Assembly (NCBI GenBank): GCA_035547915.1
Contig: DASZTS010000144.1
Location: 1 to 64,000 of the forward strand
Direction of reading: 5' to 3'
DNA: 64,000 bases
DNA from: DASSFG01 sp035547915
GTDB lineage: Bacteria > Planctomycetota > Planctomycetia > Pirellulales > JAICIG01
Shown here: positions 58,732-64,000 of the stretch, piece after piece
How the letters are laid out: every line of letters begins with the position of its first letter
How positions within the stretch are numbered: the first letter of the stretch is position 1
Position numbers and translations under genes: made by a program
The notes under the pieces: generated by a model
Told to the model about the DNA's origin: nothing
What the model saw: only the letters and a program-made list of their open reading frames with translations
Database searches by the model: none

Positions 58732-60623
58732 TCCTGGATAAATGCACCAGCCCCTGGGCCCAATGTCACGTCATAGATGCTCGCCGGATTGAACCGCTCG
58801 GAATCTTGGCTCGTCGCGACGAACGGCAACCGGCCGACCAACAGCGTCTCGGTTGGAAGCGGTGCGCGGTTCAACCCAAAAATGTATTCCCCCTTCAGTC
58901 GGAAAACCCGGTTCACGCCATCGACGGTCGTGGTCGACGGGTAGGCGACTATGCGATGTTTCAGGAGCGTTCCGGTAATGAGCCCGTCTACGTAGGTTTC
59001 CATCGGCATCGGCATCGTGGGCGGGGCGCCGATCCGCTCAGCATCGATCCGGACAATGCGCCGGGCCTGCGGCAGCGCCAAGCTGACAAAACTCGTGGCG
59101 TTCTGCGCCGGGTTGGTGATATCGCCGGCGATCGGTAGGCCGACCTTGAGCCGCGGAAACTCGTAAACCGATTCGGCCCGATAAAAGAGCCAGACCGTGC
59201 CCGGGGTAACCGCGGCGAGCACCGAGCTCGACGCGGGCTGCCAGGGCGAGAGGGCACTCACCGTCGTCGACGAAACGTAAGGCTCGTTCTTTTTGGAGTC
59301 CTCTTGTGTGAGGCCGCCCGCCGGCAGACCAGTGACCTGCGAAATTCCGTGCTGATTGTCGCAAGGCGTCTGTAGAAAGCACGCGGAAAGGTACAGCACG
59401 ATGGCCGGGTTGCTGTCGTCGCTGGGATCGCGCGCATCGCCGCCCGGCGTGTAGCCAAATGGCCAGGGCACGGGTGACTGGGCCGGATCGTAGTTGGTGG
59501 GCGTACCCGGGAGTTGGAGTGGCTGGCCGAAATTGCTGTTGGTGGAAAGCGCCGGCAGGTTTCCAATGAACGCTCCGCCTCCGACCGGCGGCTGTCGTCG
59601 CAGTCGTGCAACGAACTCGACCATGTTTGTCTCGCCCAAGTGTTCAGTCAACGCAATCTGTTCAATGTAAGTCGCCGTCTTCGTCGGATCGCTAGTCGGG
59701 TACCACGTGTTGGGGTCGCCCAGACGGGCGGCCGCCACTTGCACGCAGCGGGTCAATAGCAGGGCCTTGTCGCTGTTGGGCGACCCTTCCATAACCACCC
59801 TGATCTCTGAGTAAAACGCTGTCTGCTGGTCGTTTTGCTCGGAGAAGGTCGCCTGCATCCGAGTCGCCGGGAAGGGGGCTGCGGTGTGAACCTGGCGATC
59901 AACGACCGTGTAATCTGCCTCCAGGCCGTTTGGCAGCACGGCGAACTCGATCGACTCGCGTTTGAAGCCGGGCTTGAGGGTTGGCACGATCTGCGGCCGC
60001 AACGTGTTGAGGTTGGCCGCCATGGACTGAGAGCAGACCAGTTTGCCTCGGATCGTGCGCGTCGTGAAGAAATTACTATCCATCGCCTCCGCCACACTCC
60101 AGCGGTTGTTCAAGACCAAGCCCGGCGGCGTCGTGGATGCAACAAATTGCGCCGTTCCAGTGTTAAGGACACAGCATTCGAGCTTGCACACCTCGATGCC
60201 GAACACCACATGGAAAACGACGTTGTTCGCAATGTGGGTCAGCTTGACGAAGCGCGGCTTGGGACCGTTTCGGACATCGCAATCGGGATCCGTGCCGGCA
60301 TCCACGTGCAGGGCGCGCAACACCTGTTGGCCGTTGAAAGTGACGGTCAGTAGTTGCCGCGGCTCATGCAAGCACGCTCGAATTTGCTGGTAGATCGAAA
60401 CTGCGTCGGTGCCCGATCCGCCATAGGTGTAGGCCGGCGCCGAGTTGAAGGGCGGCGTCTGGGCGAGAAGCGCGGCGTTGGCGTGAATGATTCCTTCAAA
60501 TTCCAAATTATATTTAGCATAGAGTGCGTCGGTGTCCGACTCATCGAACTGCCAAGCCTCTTCCCAGGCTCGAGTCTGGACGTTTTTTAGCAGGACCTGG
60601 CCGTATTGAACGTTGGTTCCCAT
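58728..60623 (-). CDS. Large hypothetical protein, possible virion structural protein
   Basis: 631 residues. Starts MGTNVQYGQVLLKNVQTRAW with no signal peptide or membrane helix; Trp/Tyr-rich beta segments (FVKLTHIANNVVFHVVFGIE, LEADYTVVDRQVHTAAPFPA) and a proline-rich middle (PGTPTNYDPAQSPVPWPFGY). The end reads FNPASIYDVTLGPGAGAFIQ. It lies immediately after dnaB in the same operon. Placement and beta-rich composition suggest a coat or appendage protein; I could not match a family. Confidence 0.45.
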   Translation of the reverse strand: MGTNVQYGQVLLKNVQTRAWEEAWQFDESDTDALYAKYNLEFEGIIHANAALLAQTPPFNSAPAYTYGGSGTDAVSIYQQIRACLHEPRQLLTVTFNGQQVLRALHVDAGTDPDCDVRNGPKPRFVKLTHIANNVVFHVVFGIEVCKLECCVLNTGTAQFVASTTPPGLVLNNRWSVAEAMDSNFFTTRTIRGKLVCSQSMAANLNTLRPQIVPTLKPGFKRESIEFAVLPNGLEADYTVVDRQVHTAAPFPATRMQATFSEQNDQQTAFYSEIRVVMEGSPNSDKALLLTRCVQVAAARLGDPNTWYPTSDPTKTATYIEQIALTEHLGETNMVEFVARLRRQPPVGGGAFIGNLPALSTNSNFGQPLQLPGTPTNYDPAQSPVPWPFGYTPGGDARDPSDDSNPAIVLYLSACFLQTPCDNQHGISQVTGLPAGGLTQEDSKKNEPYVSSTTVSALSPWQPASSSVLAAVTPGTVWLFYRAESVYEFPRLKVGLPIAGDITNPAQNATSFVSLALPQARRIVRIDAERIGAPPTMPMPMETYVDGLITGTLLKHRIVAYPSTTTVDGVNRVFRLKGEYIFGLNRAPLPTETLLVGRLPFVATSQDSERFNPASIYDVTLGPGAGAFIQE

Positions 60624-60641
60624 TGGCGTAACTCCGAAAGA

Positions 60642-62033
60642 TTAAAACAGCTTCTTGCTCGTGAACCGAGTCCAGACAGGAGCCCACTCGAGGTTGACGG
60701 TCCCGGTGGGACCATTGCGATTCTTCGCAACGATGATCTCGGCATCGCCGTCGTGGGCTTTTTGGTCCTCGCGGAAGTAATCCTCACGATGAATGAGGAG
60801 AACGATGTCGGCGTCCTGCTCGATCGAGCCGCTTTCCCGCAGATGGCTCAGCTTTGGCCGATGTCGGCGGTCGGGGGTTTTTTCGGTTGCCCTGCCCGCC
60901 GGCGCCTGCGGCAGATCGGCTTGCCTATTGAGCTGCGCGAGGCAGAGCACTGGAGTGGCAATCTCTTGCGCTAGATCTTTGAGTCGGCGGGCCATCTGCG
61001 CGACCTGCTGCTCGCGCACTTCTCGCGGATTTTCCGCGTGAATTCGCTGCAAATAATCGATGATGAGCAGATCCAGCCCGCCCTTGCGCTTGGTGTGGCG
61101 GGCCTGCGCGGCGATTTCGGAGATTGTGCGCCCCGCCTCGTCGTCGACCAGGAATCGATTTCTCGCTTGACCCCAGCGAGCTACCGCCGCCACGATCTCC
61201 CTCCTGTCCTTCTGATCCAAAAGGCCATTATTTGCTCGACGGCTGTCGACGCGTGCCAGGCTGAGCAACATGCGATCGACAAGGGCCAAGCGGCTCATTT
61301 CGAGGCTCGCGAACAACACACGCTTCTCCTCCTGAAGGAGCAGGTATTCCGCGATCGTCGTCGCAAAGGCTGTTTTCCCCATGCTCGGCCGGGCAGCGAC
61401 GATGATCAGTTCGCTGTCGCGCAGGCGGCACAGATCGTCAAGCTCTGGGAAGCCGGTGGAGATACCTTTCGCGCGTTTGTTCTCCGACCGCTTCGTAATT
61501 CCGTCGTAAGCCTCGTGGAGGACGTCTTCAAACTGTTGCAGTTCGCGGGCTCCCTGGTTTTCAAGAACCGCCATCAAACGCTGCTCGGCGCGTACGATCT
61601 TGTCCCGGCACTCTCCGCTTTCGTCGTACCCGTCGCGGACCATCTCTGTGCCGACGTGAATCAATGACCGCAGCGTCGCTTTGTCGCGAACGATTTTTGC
61701 GTACCAAACGGCATTGGCGGCCGTAGGAACGCTTTCGGCTATCTCCATCAGGTACGATTGTCCGCCCACGTCCTCAAGCGCGTCTCGTTTTTTTAGTTCG
61801 GCCACCAGCAACGTGTCGTCGATCCGGCGGCCCTTGTCCCACATTTGGGTGAGAATTCGGAATAACACCTGGTGTGCAGGCAAATAGAAATCATCAGTTT
61901 TAACCGCGAGAATGACTTCGTCGCACACGCTCGGGTTGAGCAGAATTGACCCGAGCACCCCTCGTTCGGAGTCGATATCCTGCGGTGGCACGCGATCGAG
62001 GGAAGCGGCTCGTTTTCGTCCGTTGGCCGTCAT
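60642..62033 (-). CDS. dnaB: Replicative DNA helicase DnaB
   Basis: 463 residues. N-terminal DnaB domain (DIDSERGVLGSILLNPSVCD) and the RecA-like core: Walker A ARPSMGKTAF, Walker B GLDLLIIDYLQRI, CLAQLNRQ and SGSIEQDADIVLLIHRED. ATGA overlap with the replication protein upstream, so the two are made together. Chromosomal dnaB genes normally stand apart from such a partner; this one is therefore the element's own replication helicase. Unloads the ring onto the iteron-containing replication protein gene, by inference. Confidence 0.9.
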   Translation of the reverse strand: MTANGRKRAASLDRVPPQDIDSERGVLGSILLNPSVCDEVILAVKTDDFYLPAHQVLFRILTQMWDKGRRIDDTLLVAELKKRDALEDVGGQSYLMEIAESVPTAANAVWYAKIVRDKATLRSLIHVGTEMVRDGYDESGECRDKIVRAEQRLMAVLENQGARELQQFEDVLHEAYDGITKRSENKRAKGISTGFPELDDLCRLRDSELIIVAARPSMGKTAFATTIAEYLLLQEEKRVLFASLEMSRLALVDRMLLSLARVDSRRANNGLLDQKDRREIVAAVARWGQARNRFLVDDEAGRTISEIAAQARHTKRKGGLDLLIIDYLQRIHAENPREVREQQVAQMARRLKDLAQEIATPVLCLAQLNRQADLPQAPAGRATEKTPDRRHRPKLSHLRESGSIEQDADIVLLIHREDYFREDQKAHDGDAEIIVAKNRNGPTGTVNLEWAPVWTRFTSKKLF

Positions 62034-63361
62034 ACGGCGGCCTCCAGAGCGCGCCGCAGTTCGGCACGTCTCGCGTCGGCGTCGCGTTCTATCGGGGCTT
62101 CCGGGCCTGCGATCTGGGGCCGCAGGCCGAGCTCGCCCAGCATGTCGCGCTCCGACGGAGGCCGCGGCACAAAACCGCGCGGCAGTTTTGTCGACCGCTC
62201 GAACTGGCCGAGACGTTGAGGGCCACCGATCGATTCTTCGAGGCAGCGTCGAAGGTACCCGAGCGGATTGCGCTGGGCACAGAATTTTGCCCCGTGGCAG
62301 GCACTGAGGAGCGCGTTCGTGCTCAGTAGGCTGAGTCGACACCACGCCGCGGCTTTCCAAATGATGGCGCCATCGTCACCGGTGTAGCCCAAAGCACGAA
62401 AAGCCGTACCGGCTAACGCAACATCTGCCTCTGAATCAACTTGGAAAAACTGGTCAGAACCAGCGCGCCGGGCGTGTTCTTTCTGACCAGTTCTTTTAAC
62501 AGGTTCTAAATCACTGCGAGCGCAAACTTTTCCGGGGGTTACGCGCAAACTTTTCCGCGGATGTGCGCAAACTCTTCCCGGGGGTTCAGTGGGCCCGTCC
62601 GACGATTGCTGCCTCGGCCCGTTTTCCGAATCACGGTGCTTGGTCCGGTCGTCGACACAGTCGCCGCTGCGCGACCCTTCGTGCAGTTCGAATGCGGGGA
62701 AGGCTGTGTCGAGCTGCGCGTCGAGATTAAGAGCCATCGCGTCGGCCATGCTGAGCTTGGGATCGCCGGCCGCGACGCGGATCCAGCCACGGGCCGCCAG
62801 ACTCAGCTTTGCCGCCCTGACCGATCTCGCAGTGAGGCCCGTCTGCTTGCAAACGGTGCGCACGGTCAAGGTCTCTTCGACGCTGACGAAACTGCCGCGT
62901 TGCCCTTCGACGACGTCACGTCGGCTTACCAGGCAGGCGAGCGTTGCCCGCTCGGCCCAGGACTCGACCGCCGTCGCCCACCTTGGGAGCCGAGCGAACG
63001 GATTTTCTGTGTCGACAGCCTTCTTCGTGAGGCCGTATGTTGTTGTCCGCCGGCGGTGTGACGACTGCCCCGTGTGTTCGCGCCCAAATGATTCGAGCCA
63101 TCCAGACGCGATAAGCCGCTCGATATGCAGTTGGACGGTCCGGATCGACAGGCCTGCCGCCTCGGCCACAAGCTGTAATCGGGCGTAAGTACGGCGTTGT
63201 GGGTCATTCCCGGTCAACAGGTAGAACGCAGCGAGCGTTTGGGCGGCTGACCCAACTTCGAGCATCGCAGCCCGCGACAACTTCAGAAACGGACCTCGCA
63301 CTGTGTCGGGCAAAGCTTCCGAGCGGGTGGCCGGTTCGGGGGCGAGTAGAATTGCGCTCAT
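62030..63361 (-). CDS. Winged-helix replication protein with internal iterons
   Basis: 443 residues. N-terminal helical region, then a winged helix (ARLQLVAEAAGLSIRTVQLH, IERLIASGWLESF), a second HTH (VRTVCKQTGLTARSVRAAKL) and a low-complexity middle coded by three DNA iterons, then WKAAAWCRLSLLSTNALLSA. Combined with dnaB downstream it is the element's replication initiator or helicase loader. The coding of the origin inside the gene resembles the lambda O arrangement. Function by context and DNA-binding domains only. Confidence 0.65.
   Translation of the reverse strand: MSAILLAPEPATRSEALPDTVRGPFLKLSRAAMLEVGSAAQTLAAFYLLTGNDPQRRTYARLQLVAEAAGLSIRTVQLHIERLIASGWLESFGREHTGQSSHRRRTTTYGLTKKAVDTENPFARLPRWATAVESWAERATLACLVSRRDVVEGQRGSFVSVEETLTVRTVCKQTGLTARSVRAAKLSLAARGWIRVAAGDPKLSMADAMALNLDAQLDTAFPAFELHEGSRSGDCVDDRTKHRDSENGPRQQSSDGPTEPPGRVCAHPRKSLRVTPGKVCARSDLEPVKRTGQKEHARRAGSDQFFQVDSEADVALAGTAFRALGYTGDDGAIIWKAAAWCRLSLLSTNALLSACHGAKFCAQRNPLGYLRRCLEESIGGPQRLGQFERSTKLPRGFVPRPPSERDMLGELGLRPQIAGPEAPIERDADARRAELRRALEAAV
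62448..62492. repeat. 12-bp inverted repeat next to the iterons
   Basis: AACTGGTCAGAA (62448-62459) and TTCTGACCAGTT (62481-62492), perfect, separated by 21 bases. Lies 28 bases from the first iteron, in an AT-richer patch. Confidence 0.75.
62520..62580. repeat. Three iterons inside the replication gene (candidate origin)
   Basis: GCGCAAACTTTTCCG at 62520-62534 and 62543-62557, and GCGCAAACTCTTCCCG at 62565-62580: spacing 23 and 22 bases, about two helical turns. Embedded in the coding sequence of the replication protein, as lambda's origin is in gene O. Strongest origin candidate in the window. Confidence 0.7.
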
Positions 63362-63561
63362 CGGGCAACACTCCCCCGCGCAACGTCAATGGCATATCGC
63401 CAAGCGCCGTCGCGGTCGATCCGCCGAACCTCATCCGGGATGGCGAAAAAGACTGCCAATGCCGCAAATTGCTGACCGAGCGTGCCGACCAGGTCGGCGC
63501 CATAACGTGGTTCGCGCGCGGGCCAAGATTGCCCGCGATGGGGATGACTGATAGATTTCAC
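63358..63561 (-). CDS. Small hypothetical protein, 67 residues
   Basis: Starts MKSISHPHRGQSWPAREPRY with a compact helical end (LGQQFAALAVFFAIPDEVRR, IDRDGAWRYAIDVARGSVA). ATGA overlap with the replication protein gene, so translation is coupled. Family unknown; possibly a partner of the replication protein. Confidence 0.5.
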   Translation of the reverse strand: MKSISHPHRGQSWPAREPRYGADLVGTLGQQFAALAVFFAIPDEVRRIDRDGAWRYAIDVARGSVAR

Positions 63562-63689
63562 GTGGTTTCAATATTTGCGCGAGCTGCCAGGCCGGGGAGC
63601 GGGCAGCTCGCGTCTTTGTTGGATGTGCGTCGCGCCAGCCAGACGACGCGCCACGCCGGCCGACCAGTGCCGGTGACGAAAAGCCCCTT

Positions 63690-64000
63690 TTAGGTTTCAA
63701 CGCCAGCACGACAGCCACGGACGTGACTGCCGTTACCGCCTCCAACGCCAGCCCTGTCCAAAACTCGCTCGGCTTCAGCAATGGCGCTATTGGCCTTGCG
63801 TCGAGTGCGCGGGCCGCCCGATGGATTGCTTGCGGGATCCGTCCAAGGACCGGACAACCGTTCGAAAAACCGTTGGATTGCGGCGGTTGTGGTGCATTTG
63901 GTACGGCCACATTGGAGCGTCTCAAGCACAACGCCTTTTATGCCGATCGTCGCCCATCGGTGGACGGTCGCGAGGTGGATCGTTTTCCCTCCCGGTCGCC
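63690..64000 (-). CDS. DUF1580-family HTH protein, 5' end cut by the window edge
   Basis: At least 102 residues are visible. GKTIHLATVHRWATIGIKGV, then LETLQCGRTKCTTTAAIQRF and FERL are the pattern of the planctomycete DUF1580 family (an excisionase/MerR-like HTH), followed by the linker RTRRKANSAIAEAERVLDRA. The start codon is beyond 64000. A GTG at 63929 would give a shorter protein that loses half of the HTH. Excisionase or replication control in a mobile element is the likely role. Confidence 0.75.
   Translation of the reverse strand, partial: RPGGKTIHLATVHRWATIGIKGVVLETLQCGRTKCTTTAAIQRFFERLSGPWTDPASNPSGGPRTRRKANSAIAEAERVLDRAGVGGGNGSHVRGCRAGVET

Noticed and set aside
58728..60623. Major capsid protein
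   Set aside because: No recognisable HK97 or jelly-roll signature could be seen by eye, so only a general structural guess is made.

Overview
The window reads as a large, GC-rich chromosome segment from a planctomycete of the Pirellulales type. The evidence is the gene content: a DUF1559 prepilin-like protein beside its small carboxypeptidase-regulatory-like lipoprotein, two DUF1501 proteins, a DUF1549/DUF1553 protein with a haem CxxCH motif, a XylR-type regulator, a giant Ser/Thr kinase with WD40 and TPR repeats, a J-like planctomycete domain, a DUF1580 protein and many tiny one-helix proteins beginning like MxRRFQFSLR or MPRPQFTLR. No rRNA, complete tRNA or CRISPR array was seen.

Layout. 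1-6.3 kb: small membrane proteins, a secreted protein, two TPR proteins, a lipoprotein and a DUF1559 protein. 6.3-8.2 kb: a gene-poor stretch with pyrimidine and GCGCGC tracts. 8.2-13.2 kb: a beta-propeller protein, a Spy-like helical protein and tandem arrays of tiny membrane proteins. 13.4-21 kb: housekeeping genes (LRR membrane protein, methyltransferase, RNase E/G, DUF2344 partner, and an hpf-ptsN-ptsH-ptsI operon). 21.4-40.5 kb: DUF1501, a PD40 propeller, NadB, PilZ, an MFS carrier, paired zinc-ribbon membrane proteins, an SGNH hydrolase, a methyltransferase, a DUF1549/DUF1501 pair and a divergent XylR regulator. 40.8-45.4 kb: the kinase.

45.55-64 kb (to the window edge) looks like an integrated mobile element. 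It abuts the 3' half of a tRNA-Phe gene. It carries a serine recombinase operon with HTH and terminase-small-subunit-like proteins, two coupled tyrosine recombinases plus a stand-alone core-binding fragment, a winged-helix replication protein with internal iterons, DnaB, DUF1580 and a cassette of large unrecognised proteins that could be structural. Two host-style genes (J-like/HEAT and LRR) lie inside on the opposite strand. The right end is not in the window. This element is the best candidate here for an undescribed system.

Overlaid on the chromosomal part are three dispersed non-coding families. R1 is a ~100 bp double-palindrome element, often starting at a stop codon. R2 is a ~47 bp leader that ends exactly in an ATG. 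R3 is a ~55 bp hairpin found just after stops of the tiny membrane-protein genes. All calls come from reading the sequence only; no database search was run.
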